Assembly: GCA_902789835.1 (NCBI GenBank)
Contig: CADAPN010000178.1
Coordinates: 1-7,116 of the forward strand
From: Oscillospiraceae bacterium
Lineage (GTDB): Bacteria > Bacillota_A > Clostridia > Oscillospirales > Oscillospiraceae
Direction: 5' to 3'
Length of the DNA: 7,116 nt
Shown here: one piece after another, positions 1 to 6,671 of the stretch
How positions within the stretch are numbered: the first letter of the stretch is position 1
Layout of the letters: the number at the start of each line of letters is the position of its first letter
The notes under the pieces: generated by a model
What the model saw: the letters and a program-made list of their open reading frames with translations, nothing else
What the model was told of the DNA's origin: nothing
Database searches by the model: none
Translations under genes and position numbers: made by a program

Positions 1-7
1 TCCAAGT

Positions 8-13
8 CCTCTT
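8..13 (-). promoter_or_regulatory. Shine-Dalgarno of a gene starting just outside the window
   Basis: On the minus strand the sequence reads AAGAGG followed by seven more bases before the window ends. No start codon is inside the window, so a normal SD spacing places one within a few bases of the left edge. This is the natural target of the leader and promoter at 53-210. The identity of the gene cannot be seen. That a gene follows is inference from the SD, the promoter and the leader ORF together. Confidence 0.5.
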
Positions 14-17
14 ATTG

Positions 18-46
18 TCAGAATATTGAAAATCTGATCTTCAGAT
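18..46 (-). promoter_or_regulatory. Mutually exclusive hairpins between leader peptide and next gene
   Basis: Three short segments are mutually complementary. In minus-strand order, ATCTGA (46-41) pairs perfectly with TCAGAT (37-32) across an AGA loop. Part of that second segment, TCAGA (37-33), can instead pair with TCTGA (22-18). Only one hairpin can form at a time. The first is followed by a short U run (UUUUC), which makes at best a weak terminator. The second ends 4 bases before the SD at 8-13. The arrangement fits an attenuator or a translational switch linked to ribosome position on the leader ORF. The stems are short and AT-rich, so chance is possible. Confidence 0.4.
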
Positions 47-52
47 GGCTTA

Positions 53-148
53 TCAATCGGGCGAAGCGGAATTCTGCGCGCGCATCATCATGCACATGCG
101 GCACATGTGCATCGCCATCATCATGAAGCTGTGACGGTTGTTACGCAT
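53..148 (-). CDS. Methionine/cysteine-rich leader peptide (31 aa)
   Basis: A small ORF starts with ATG at 148 and ends with TGA at 53-55, followed at once by an in-frame TAA. Ten of 31 residues are Met. Residues 9-22 read MMMAMHMCRMCMMM, so 9 of 14 are Met with two Cys and one His. An AGGAAGGAG ribosome binding site lies at 161-169, about 12 bases upstream, which is slightly long. A perfect sigma-A promoter at 182-210 puts the predicted transcription start about 27 bases before the ATG. A second SD lies about 40 bases after the stop, at the window edge. Runs of one amino acid in a short leader ORF are the hallmark of ribosome-mediated attenuation, as in the his, trp and leu leaders. Here the sensed amino acid would be methionine, perhaps with cysteine. 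An alternative is a metal-binding peptide, since Met, Cys and His clusters bind Cu(I). There is no signal peptide or membrane segment. It is too short for routine gene callers. Confidence 0.72.
   Translation of the reverse strand: MRNNRHSFMMMAMHMCRMCMMMRAQNSASPD
90..112 (-). promoter_or_regulatory. 9-bp hairpin inside the Met-rich leader ORF
   Basis: ATGCACATG (112-104) and CATGTGCAT (98-90) on the minus strand are perfect reverse complements around a five-base loop, TGCCG. The hairpin covers leader codons 13-20, including four Met and both Cys codons. A ribosome stalled on the first Met run (codons 9-11) or inside this region would control whether the hairpin forms. Part of the symmetry comes from repeated ATG, CAC/GTG and TGC/GCA codons, so it could be a by-product of the peptide sequence. 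Confidence 0.5.
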
Positions 149-181
149 CAGAACTGGACGCTCCTTCCTGTTGATGGGCTG

Positions 182-210
182 ATTATATGCCCGTGTGATT
201 TGTTTGTCAA
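182..210 (-). promoter_or_regulatory. Consensus sigma-A promoter for the Met-rich leader
   Basis: Read on the minus strand, TTGACA (210-205) is followed by exactly 17 bases and then TATAAT (187-182). Both hexamers match the consensus perfectly. Transcription should begin near 175 and run left through the leader peptide to a gene beyond the edge. It lies about 75 bases downstream of the sbcC stop, so the leader unit is separate from the sbcDC block and strongly expressed unless attenuated. A perfect match leaves little need for an activator, which fits control after initiation. Confidence 0.85.
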
Positions 211-285
211 CGAAAAGACGCATTTTCATGCATGCTTCTGAATTTTTAATCTTTCCGGTCAGATTTCTTGTGCAATTTTTTTATC

Positions 286-3048
286 TCATACTATTTCGGC
301 GTGGCTGCCGCCGCTCCGGTCTTTTTTCACGACGATCTGCCGGTCGATCCGCTCCTTCAGTTCCGAAACGTGCGAGATGATTCCGACCAGACGGTTGCTT
401 TCCGTGAGGCCCGAGAGCGCCTTCATCGCCTGTTCCAGGGATTCCTCGTCCAGAGAGCCGAAGCCCTCGTCCACGAACATGGTGTCGAGCTGGATTCCGC
501 CTGCCGAGGACTGGATTTCATCGGAGAGACCCAGGGCCAGGGAGAGCGACGCCTTGAAGGATTCCCCGCCGGAGAGGGTCTTCACGCTGCGCTCCGTGCT
601 GTTGTAGTGGTCGATGACGCTGAGCTCCAGGCCGCTCTGAGACCTCAGGTTATCCGCGACCTCCCGCCGCTTCAGCTCATACTGTCCGCCCGACATGATG
701 AAGAATCTTGTGTTCGCCCGGGCGATCATCCGGTCAAAGAAGCTTGTCTGGACATAGGTCTCCAGCATGATCCGCTCTTTGCCCGATACGGTTCCGTTGG
801 CCGTGTCGGAGAGCGCCTTCACCCAGGTGAGTTTCTTTTCCAGCTGTTCGAGCTCCGCTCCCTGTTTCAGGATGCCGCTCCGGGCAGTGCGATTGGCGTT
901 CAGCCGCAGAAGGAGATCGGCGTTCAGCCGGCTCAGCTCCTGCTTCTCTTTGGCGAGCCGCTCGCTCTCTTCCCGCAGCGCCTCTCGGTCAGGTTTCTCT
1001 GCCGAAGAGAGCTGTTCTGTCAGCTGGGTGACACGGCCTTCCAGCGTCGTGCAGACCGTCTTTCCCCGGCGCTGCGCTTCCTCGGCCCCGGTCAAGGCCT
1101 CCCGGATCCGCTGCTGCGCCCCCTTCAGCCTCGTGAGTTCCCGGTTTGCCTCCTCTTTGCTTGGGAAGGGCAGTTTCTCTTCCGCCTGTTGCAGGAGCTC
1201 GTCCCACTGTCGGATCTTCGTCTCACAGGCCGTAATTCGCTCCCTGCAGCGCTGCATGCTCTCCTGCAGGCGCTGCTGCTCTTTCTCCGTCTGGGGGATC
1301 AGCTCCTCAAGTTCCGCTTTGCGCTTGAGCTTCTTTTCTTCCGCGGTAACGGCCGTACTCAGCTCCGCATAGCGCTCCCGAAGGGTTTTTCGCTCGCGTT
1401 CCGCTGCTTCCCGGATTTGTTCCGGGGGGAGTTCCGGCCAGAGTTCTGCCGCCTTCCGGTTCAGTTCCTTTCGGGTCGTCCCCTCCTGTCCGAGCAGGCT
1501 GCCTGCTTCGCTGCTGACCTGTTCCGCAGTTCGGCGGCACCGGTCCGCTTCCATCTTTGCCTGTTTCAACTGCGACTCGGTCGGTGCGGCTTCGGACAGC
1601 TCCGCCGGATGCGGATGTACCGTCGCGCCGCAGACCGGGCAGGCCTCTCCCGCTCTCAATGTCTGTGCAAGGATCCCCGCCTGCTCGCTCAGGAACGCAC
1701 GATTCATGTCATCATAGCGCTGCTGTGCCGCGTCATACTTCTCCTGGGCAGCGAGGTAGTTCCTCTGGGAAACCCTCAGCTCCGCTTTCAGTCGATCCGC
1801 CGCATCAAGCGTCTTCAGGGCGTCTGCAATCTGTTTTCCCTTTGCTTCGACACTGTCCTTTTCCCGCAGCAGCGCTTCCCGCTGTGCTCCCGCGGTCTCC
1901 AATGTCTTCCGTTCGGCCTGCAGCTGCTCTGTCTGCCGGGTATTGGTATTCAGCGCCTCACTGTCCTTCTCCAGGGCTTTCTTTTCCGCTTTCAGCTGAA
2001 GCTCGGCATTTCTCCGTTCGAGAAGAGTCTTCTCTCTGGCGTCATATTCCGGAAGCAATGTCTCCAGGGCGGCCGCCTCTGCGGCGAACCGGTCGGCCTC
2101 GGGCTGTCTGGCCACGGCCTCGTCAAAAGCGGCGTCCAGGGTTTTCTGTCTTTCCGCTGCCTTCTCCAGCTCTGCCCTGGTTTTCTCCAGCGTCTGCTCC
2201 GCTTTCTCCAGTTCTTCCGCCCGACCGAGCTTCGCGTTCAGTATGCCGAGTTCCGCGTCCAGGCCGCTGAGCCTGTCGCCGCACTGTTCGAGACGCTCCG
2301 TGTCTTTCCCGATAAGCCCGTCAAGCAGCTCCATCACCTCTTCCGTAGGGAGCTCTCCCGCCTGGGCTTTTCGGACGTTCTCGGCATGCAGATCGCCGTC
2401 GGCGCATTTCATGCCGCCGATATACTGCCGGATGCTCCGCCGTTCATTTTCACATTCACGGGAAAGCTCCCGAACGTCGTCCTTCAGTCTCTCCTGAAAA
2501 ACCTGATAGTAGCCGGTATGGAAGATCTCGCGGAAAATCGCCTGGCGGTCTTTCGTCTCTGCCAGCAGCAGGCGCAGGAAGTCTCCCTGGGCGATCATGG
2601 CGATCTGGGAAAACTGGTTCCGGTCGATGCCGAGAATGTTCTGGATGGCCGCGGTCACTTCCCTCTGCTTTGTCACGCATCTGCCGTCGGGGCAGATGAG
2701 CTCGGCTTCCGCCGCCTTTTTCGTTGTGCCGGTTCCGCGGCTTTTTGCCTTCTCGTACTCCGGCTTTCTCGTCACGGTATACTGCTTTCCCGCGTAGGAG
2801 AAGGTCAGTGTCACGAAGGTCGGCCGGTCCGGGTCGGCGTACTTGGAACGCAGCATGGAGGCCTCGCGGTTGTTTCCGCTGGCCTCTCCGTACAGGGCGA
2901 AGGTGATCGCGTCGAAAATGGTCGTCTTCCCCGCGCCGGTATCGCCGGTGATCAGGTACAGTCCGCTCTTCCCCAGCTTCTCAAAGTCGATGGTCTCTTC
3001 CCCCGCATAGGGGCCGAAGGCCGACATGATCAGATTCAGCGGTCTCAT
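286..3048 (-). CDS. sbcC: Exonuclease SbcC, Rad50-like SMC-family ATPase
   Basis: This is the 920-residue ATPase subunit of the SbcCD nuclease, which opens DNA hairpins and processes blocked DNA ends in the cytoplasm. Residues 1-55 carry the ATP-binding head, with Walker A GDTGAGKT at 35-42. The Q-loop region lies near 144-155 (NQFSQIAMIAQG). Long coiled-coil arms rich in Glu, Lys, Ala and Leu follow on both sides of the zinc hook CPVC at 470-473. The C-terminal head has the ABC signature LSGGE at 825-829, Walker B TMFVDE at 856-861, the D-loop GSLDEESL after it, and the switch His in IISHV near 893. It is a little shorter than E. coli SbcC (about 1050), as expected from shorter arms. The ATG overlaps the sbcD stop (ATGA). 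A strong GGAGG at 3056-3060 with 7-base spacing supports this start. All key motifs are intact. No clear terminator follows the stop. Confidence 0.97.
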   Translation of the reverse strand: MRPLNLIMSAFGPYAGEETIDFEKLGKSGLYLITGDTGAGKTTIFDAITFALYGEASGNNREASMLRSKYADPDRPTFVTLTFSYAGKQYTVTRKPEYEKAKSRGTGTTKKAAEAELICPDGRCVTKQREVTAAIQNILGIDRNQFSQIAMIAQGDFLRLLLAETKDRQAIFREIFHTGYYQVFQERLKDDVRELSRECENERRSIRQYIGGMKCADGDLHAENVRKAQAGELPTEEVMELLDGLIGKDTERLEQCGDRLSGLDAELGILNAKLGRAEELEKAEQTLEKTRAELEKAAERQKTLDAAFDEAVARQPEADRFAAEAAALETLLPEYDAREKTLLERRNAELQLKAEKKALEKDSEALNTNTRQTEQLQAERKTLETAGAQREALLREKDSVEAKGKQIADALKTLDAADRLKAELRVSQRNYLAAQEKYDAAQQRYDDMNRAFLSEQAGILAQTLRAGEACPVCGATVHPHPAELSEAAPTESQLKQAKMEADRCRRTAEQVSSEAGSLLGQEGTTRKELNRKAAELWPELPPEQIREAAERERKTLRERYAELSTAVTAEEKKLKRKAELEELIPQTEKEQQRLQESMQRCRERITACETKIRQWDELLQQAEEKLPFPSKEEANRELTRLKGAQQRIREALTGAEEAQRRGKTVCTTLEGRVTQLTEQLSSAEKPDREALREESERLAKEKQELSRLNADLLLRLNANRTARSGILKQGAELEQLEKKLTWVKALSDTANGTVSGKERIMLETYVQTSFFDRMIARANTRFFIMSGGQYELKRREVADNLRSQSGLELSVIDHYNSTERSVKTLSGGESFKASLSLALGLSDEIQSSAGGIQLDTMFVDEGFGSLDEESLEQAMKALSGLTESNRLVGIISHVSELKERIDRQIVVKKDRSGGSHAEIV

Positions 3049-4214
3049 GTTCTCTCCTCCCAGATGTCCTCAATCAGCGCCGTGACATAAGCCGTCTGTT
3101 CTTCCGACAGCTGTGTTCCGTTCTGTTTTTCATACAGCTCGCCGAAGAGTTCCAGCGGGCTCTTCCGCTCCACTTCCTCCGCGCCTCCGACCTGGTTCAG
3201 GCTTCTGGTCCGCTGGTTGTCATAGCTCAGCTTCATCACGTTTGGATAAATCACCCGCAGCCGGTTCATGGCTTCCGGAATCTCTTCCGCATCCGTCAGA
3301 ATGATGTGGAGATAGTCCTCTACCGCCGTCCCGATGTAGTTCGGTCTCGCCGTCAGCTCCATATAGCTGCCGCGGAGGACTCTCATGTCGTGCTTCGGAA
3401 CCAGGGGAACTGTCCGGATCTGCAGCGTCCCTTTCTCCGCCAGTTCGGCCACCGTCACCGACTTGATATGCTTGGCTTCCGAGAAAGAGTACTTCAGCGG
3501 TGTCCCGCAGTAGCGGATTCTCTCGGAATCGATGTTCTGCGGCCCGTGGATGTGTCCGAGCGCCACATAGTCAAAGTCGTCAAAGACCTGCGCGTCCACA
3601 TTGTCAGATCCGCCCACCGAGGTCTCTTCCGATTCCGAGCGCGTCGCCCCCGTCACAAACTGGTGTGTCACCAGCACGTTCCGGGCCGAGCGGTTCACAC
3701 CCATCTTCCGGATCGCCGTGCACACGGCATCGGTGTAGCTCTCGATTTCCTCTTCCGGGAAGCAGCGGCGCACATGGGTCGGCTTGATGAACGGCAGCAT
3801 GTAGATGCAGACCGGTCCGTACTGATCCTCCAGCACGACAGGCTCCACGTCTCCGTGATAGACCGGGGACAGATGCACACCGCTCCGATCAAGAAGCCTG
3901 GAGCCGAATGCGATTCTCTCCGGAGAATCGTGGTTCCCGCTGATGACGAAGATCTGAAGATCTCTTTTTGCCAGATTGTACAGGAAGTCGTCAAACAGCT
4001 GCACGGCTTCGGCCGGCGGAACAGACTTGTCGTAAATGTCGCCCGCCAGGATCACCGCATCGGGTTCCTCCCGGTCGATGATGTCCAGGATTTTTTTCAG
4101 AATATCCCGCTGGTCTTCCAGCATGCTGAATTCGTTGACCCGCTTTCCCAGATGCAGTCCGTTCCGCCGGAACTGGTGGAATAACTGGGGGATTCCCGTT
4201 ATTTCGCTCCGCAC
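3045..4214 (-). CDS. sbcD: Exonuclease SbcD, Mre11-like phosphoesterase, with abnormal 5' end
   Basis: This is the nuclease subunit that pairs with SbcC. Of the five metallophosphoesterase motifs, four are intact: AGDIYD (57-62), GNHD (93-96), VTHQF (182-186, His184) and GHIH (220-223). Length (389) is normal for the family. The first about 20 residues are not. SbcD proteins normally begin close to M-K-[FI]-x-H-x-S-D-x-H-L-G. Here LHLGK (20-24) keeps the motif I His21, but the position of the metal-binding Asp is Gly19, preceded by an unrelated FRRN stretch. The only listed start is GTG at 4214, which has no SD. A GGAG motif (4207-4210) lies just inside it, with 7-base spacing to an in-frame ACG at 4197-4199, where an ATG would be expected. 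Adding one base at about 4158 would restore DLHLGK but opens a frame without a start. So this is a sequencing or assembly error, a recent lesion, or a truly altered N-terminus. It begins 12 bases after the upstream gene and overlaps sbcC by 4. Confidence 0.88.
   Translation of the reverse strand: MRSEITGIPQLFHQFRRNGLHLGKRVNEFSMLEDQRDILKKILDIIDREEPDAVILAGDIYDKSVPPAEAVQLFDDFLYNLAKRDLQIFVISGNHDSPERIAFGSRLLDRSGVHLSPVYHGDVEPVVLEDQYGPVCIYMLPFIKPTHVRRCFPEEEIESYTDAVCTAIRKMGVNRSARNVLVTHQFVTGATRSESEETSVGGSDNVDAQVFDDFDYVALGHIHGPQNIDSERIRYCGTPLKYSFSEAKHIKSVTVAELAEKGTLQIRTVPLVPKHDMRVLRGSYMELTARPNYIGTAVEDYLHIILTDAEEIPEAMNRLRVIYPNVMKLSYDNQRTRSLNQVGGAEEVERKSPLELFGELYEKQNGTQLSEEQTAYVTALIEDIWEERT
4161..4203. 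repeat. Two adjacent inverted repeats at the disturbed start of sbcD
   Basis: On the plus strand GTTCCG-C-CGGAAC (4161-4173) is a perfect inverted repeat with 6-bp arms and a single-base centre. Next to it AATAAC (4180-4185) pairs with GTTATT (4198-4203), with a further GGG/CCC pairing inside (4189-4191 and 4195-4197). They lie where the sbcD start codon and motif I should be encoded, and the first sits between the His of QLFHQ and the LHLGK motif. Either could be a template-switch product, a regulatory hairpin that hides the sbcD start, or part of a misassembled stretch. Which one cannot be settled from the sequence. Confidence 0.55.
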
Positions 4215-4226
4215 GCCGACGCCGCA

Positions 4227-5234
4227 TCAGCGCACCATGTCCGGGCAGAGATCCGAGAGCTTTCGTGCCCCCACCATGTACATGGCCCCGGTAAACTCTT
4301 CGCGCAGCTTTTCGACATAAGTTCTGATCCCTTCTGCGTCTCCCCCGAACCACGCCACCGCAAAGGGTCTGCAGATCATGACCGCGTCCGCGCCGAGGGC
4401 GAGCGCCTTCACCATGTCCGATCCGTGCCGGATCCCGCCGTCGACGATGATCTTTGTCTGGCCCTTCACCGCCCGGGCAATCTCGGGGAGCACCTCTGCC
4501 GTCGAGGGGACATCCGGAAGCACGCGGCCGCCGTGGTTGGAGACGATGATGCCGTCCGCCCCGGCCTCCACGGCCTTCAGCGCCGCCTTTGCCGTCATGA
4601 TGCCCTTTATCAGAAACGGTTTCTTCGTGCAGGATTTCAGGAACTTCAGATCCTCCACGGTCTTCGAGCCCGGAGCTTCGCCCTTGAATCTCCAGTGGCT
4701 GAGTCCGGCGCTGTCCACCACCACGCAGGTCGCCAGCGTTCCGCTCGACTCAAAGCGTTCGATCTTCTCGCAGATCTGTGCATTCGGCAGGGGGTTGAAC
4801 ACGGGGATCGCACAGTCCGGATGTTCCGCAACGGCCTCCAGCGCCCCCGCGACGGTTTTCTCAACGATGCCGTCCCCGAAGCAGTCGACGATACCGGTCT
4901 CGGCACAGGCGCGGATCATCGCGGCATTGAACCCGACGGTGACGTCTTCCCTGCTGTACTGGGTCATGGAGCCGATGGGTCCGGTCAGAATCGGCAGGCT
5001 GAAGCGGTGTCCGAACAGGTCCATTTGGGTGTCGACCGCCGTGTCAGGCGCAAAGGTGTCGACGTTCAGGCGGATCGCCTTCCAGCCCTTCCAGTTTTCG
5101 TGTGCGCCGTTTCCGGGCGCCTTGGATCCCGGACCGGGCAGGGTATTGCCGCAGCCGAGTCCGTTGCACTCCGGACATACCTTGCAGTTGAGAATGGTCT
5201 TTCTTGCGTTTTCCCGTACTTCCTGATAAGTCAT
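4227..5234 (-). CDS. FMN-dependent alpha-hydroxy-acid oxidase-family protein with Cys-rich N-terminus
   Basis: The protein (335 residues from ATG 5234) has the TIM-barrel fold of the glycolate oxidase/lactate dehydrogenase (LldD) family, which oxidises 2-hydroxy acids with FMN. Residues are numbered from ATG 5234. Visible family signatures are LIKG with the FMN-contact Lys210, SNHGGR (232-237) with the catalytic His234 and Arg237, DGGIR (265-269), and GADAV-x-x-CRP (281-290), the FMN phosphate region. The N-terminus carries CKVCPECNGLGC, giving Cys17, 20, 23 and 28 (CxxCxxCxxxxC), followed by a Gly/Pro-rich stretch. Such a set could bind Fe-S or zinc. The usual active-site Tyr of glycolate oxidase in the region after strand 4 is not obvious; FNPLPNAQ stands there instead. 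The substrate is therefore unknown. ATG 5234 has AAGGG eight bases upstream; ATG 5240 and GTG 5243 are in frame but too close to it. It abuts the stop of the ATPase gene, so translation may be coupled. Confidence 0.87.
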   Translation of the reverse strand: MTYQEVRENARKTILNCKVCPECNGLGCGNTLPGPGSKAPGNGAHENWKGWKAIRLNVDTFAPDTAVDTQMDLFGHRFSLPILTGPIGSMTQYSREDVTVGFNAAMIRACAETGIVDCFGDGIVEKTVAGALEAVAEHPDCAIPVFNPLPNAQICEKIERFESSGTLATCVVVDSAGLSHWRFKGEAPGSKTVEDLKFLKSCTKKPFLIKGIMTAKAALKAVEAGADGIIVSNHGGRVLPDVPSTAEVLPEIARAVKGQTKIIVDGGIRHGSDMVKALALGADAVMICRPFAVAWFGGDAEGIRTYVEKLREEFTGAMYMVGARKLSDLCPDMVR

Positions 5235-5239
5235 GATCA

Positions 5240-6550
5240 TCACCCTTTTTCAATAATACTTGGCAGGCGTATTGCAGCATATAGCGGGACGTTTGTCAGC
5301 CAATCCTGCTCTCTGTAATCGGACATTGAAATCCGATAAGCTTTTGCATCAGGATAATCCAGGCAAAACTGCCGAAGGGATTTTGAACGCAGATTTTCCT
5401 CTGCCTTCACTTCGATCGGTGCAAGGAAGTTTTCACCCTGCATAAGGAAATCAAGTTCCAGTTTGGAGCTCTCGCTGTCAAAATAGAAAATACCTGTTTC
5501 CGTGCTGCAGATCAGCTGTTCATATACATATTGCTCCGTGAAGGTCCCCCTGTATTCCTCGAAGACATTGCTTTTCAGAAGTATTTCGGAAATCGGTGCG
5601 TCAACCTGTGCACCCATCAAACCATGATCGACAGTAAACAGTTTAAACGCAGAGAAATCTTCATAGAACTTCAACGGCAATCCGGCTTTTCTTACTCTGG
5701 GCACCTTATAAACAATTCCCGCATCTACCAGCCATTCGATCGCGAGTTCGAAATCCTTTGCGCGAGCCCCTTTCTGTATATCAGCGTAGACGAACTTTTT
5801 GTTGCTCTTTGCAAGCTGCTGCGGAATGGAATTCCATACCTGATGAATTCTTCCCAGGATCTGAGGATCTGCATGTTTCGAAATATCCAGCGCATAGTCT
5901 GAAAGAATTTGTTTTTGAATGTTACGTAAAGCCTTATAGTCTTTACCGTCAACTGCTCCTTGGACTACTTCAGGCATACCACCTGTGAAATAGTACTCCC
6001 TCAATGAATCAACAAAAACAGATCGGAGGCTTGCAAGATCTGCCAGCGGGTCCATTATCAGGCGCACATAACTGCGCTCCCCGAGTCTGGCACGTACGAA
6101 TTCCGCGAACGAAAGAGGATACAGCGTCAGTTCGTCCACTTTACCCACCGGAAAAGAAACGCCTTTATGGATGGCCAGTCCCAGCAATGAACCCGCAACG
6201 ACAATATGATACTGTGGTGCATCCTCGCAAAAATATTTTAAAGCCGCTAGTGCTTTCGGTGCATCTCCCACCTCATCGATAAAGATGAGCGTTCTTCCGG
6301 GCACAATTGTCTGTCTGCTTAGCACCTCCATGTCGGAGATGATGCGGTCAATTCGAAATCCGCGCTCGAATATCTCACGTACACGAAGATCTTTATCTGC
6401 ATTCAGCACCACAATATTATCAAATTCGTGGTTCCCGAAATCCTTGATAAGATATGTTTTTCCAACCTGACGTGCCCCTTTGACAACAAGAGGTTTTCGA
6501 TCAGGTTTTTCTTTCCATTCCAGCAATTTCTGATAAAGATCACGTTGCAT
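5240..6550 (-). CDS. AAA-family ATPase with DUF4143/PD-(D/E)xK-like C-terminus
   Basis: A 436-residue cytoplasmic protein of the AAA_14/DUF4143 type, common and often mobile in bacteria, with no settled function. Walker A GARQVGKT spans 25-32, Walker B TLIFIDE 87-93, and VVAGSLLG (117-124) is the sensor-like strand. LYPLSFAEF (143-151) is the family's conserved LxPLSFxEF motif, and YYFTGGMPEVV (186-196) marks the start of the DUF4143 part. The C-terminus has GTFTEQYVYEQL (335-346), then ELDF (365-368) and IEVK (379-382). This spacing is the E...D...ExK pattern of restriction-endonuclease-like folds. The start ATG 6550 has a GGGGGGAAAG ribosome binding site, and a perfect promoter lies at 6611-6639. 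Base composition is much more AT-rich than sbcC. Two hand-counted 60-base lines give 42% and 32% GC, against 58% for one line in sbcC. It is probably horizontally acquired. Links to toxin-antitoxin or defence systems are proposed for relatives, not shown here. Confidence 0.93.
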   Translation of the reverse strand: MQRDLYQKLLEWKEKPDRKPLVVKGARQVGKTYLIKDFGNHEFDNIVVLNADKDLRVREIFERGFRIDRIISDMEVLSRQTIVPGRTLIFIDEVGDAPKALAALKYFCEDAPQYHIVVAGSLLGLAIHKGVSFPVGKVDELTLYPLSFAEFVRARLGERSYVRLIMDPLADLASLRSVFVDSLREYYFTGGMPEVVQGAVDGKDYKALRNIQKQILSDYALDISKHADPQILGRIHQVWNSIPQQLAKSNKKFVYADIQKGARAKDFELAIEWLVDAGIVYKVPRVRKAGLPLKFYEDFSAFKLFTVDHGLMGAQVDAPISEILLKSNVFEEYRGTFTEQYVYEQLICSTETGIFYFDSESSKLELDFLMQGENFLAPIEVKAEENLRSKSLRQFCLDYPDAKAYRISMSDYREQDWLTNVPLYAAIRLPSIIEKG

Positions 6551-6610
6551 AGACGCTTTCCCCCCAGTTTTCCACCATTTTTATTCGTATGTTTTGAAGT
6601 CGGCAATTTC

Positions 6611-6639
6611 ATTATACCGTTCGTCGGCGAGCATGTCAA
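6611..6639 (-). promoter_or_regulatory. Consensus sigma-A promoter for the ATPase gene and likely the whole block
   Basis: On the minus strand TTGACA (6639-6634), 17 bases, then TATAAT (6616-6611), with both hexamers perfect. Transcription should begin near 6604, giving an untranslated leader of about 55 bases before ATG 6550. The -35 box touches the end of the proximal direct repeat at 6639-6662, so a protein on that repeat could contact or block RNA polymerase. No other promoter is evident between here and sbcC. Confidence 0.85.
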
Positions 6640-6662
6640 CACAAATAGGAACGAACATTTTC
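6639..6662 (-). repeat. Direct repeat copy 1, next to the -35 box
   Basis: A 24-base unit, matching 21 of 24 bases with the copy at 6672-6695. Its core on the minus strand is TTCGTTCC, one variable base, ATTTGTGT, and it runs directly into the -35 hexamer. Position (about -35 to -58 from the predicted start) suits an activator or repressor site. Confidence 0.65.
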
Positions 6663-6671
6663 CTGTTTCTT

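Noticed and set aside
1..180. SAM riboswitch or T-box in front of the left-edge gene
   Set aside because: The leader is only about 175 bases and mostly taken up by the short ORF. I found no T-box TGGNACCGCG-type motif and no SAM-I core layout.
211..285. Rho-independent terminator after sbcC
   Set aside because: There are A/T runs and small GCAT/ATGC complementarities, but no solid GC stem followed by a T run on the minus strand.
268..3090. 940-codon plus-strand ORF antisense to sbcC
   Set aside because: It covers the sbcC gene, whose minus-strand product has every SbcC motif. The antisense translation has no recognisable domain and is a by-product of codon bias in GC-rich DNA.
4224..4226. 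ATG at 4224-4226, overlapping the oxidase stop, as the sbcD start
   Set aside because: It is in another reading frame from sbcD and gives an Arg/Pro-rich shadow product.
3306..5318. Long plus-strand ORFs antisense to sbcD and the oxidase-like gene (292, 282 and 297 codons)
   Set aside because: They are low-complexity shadows with no ribosome binding sites or motifs, while the minus-strand genes are clear.
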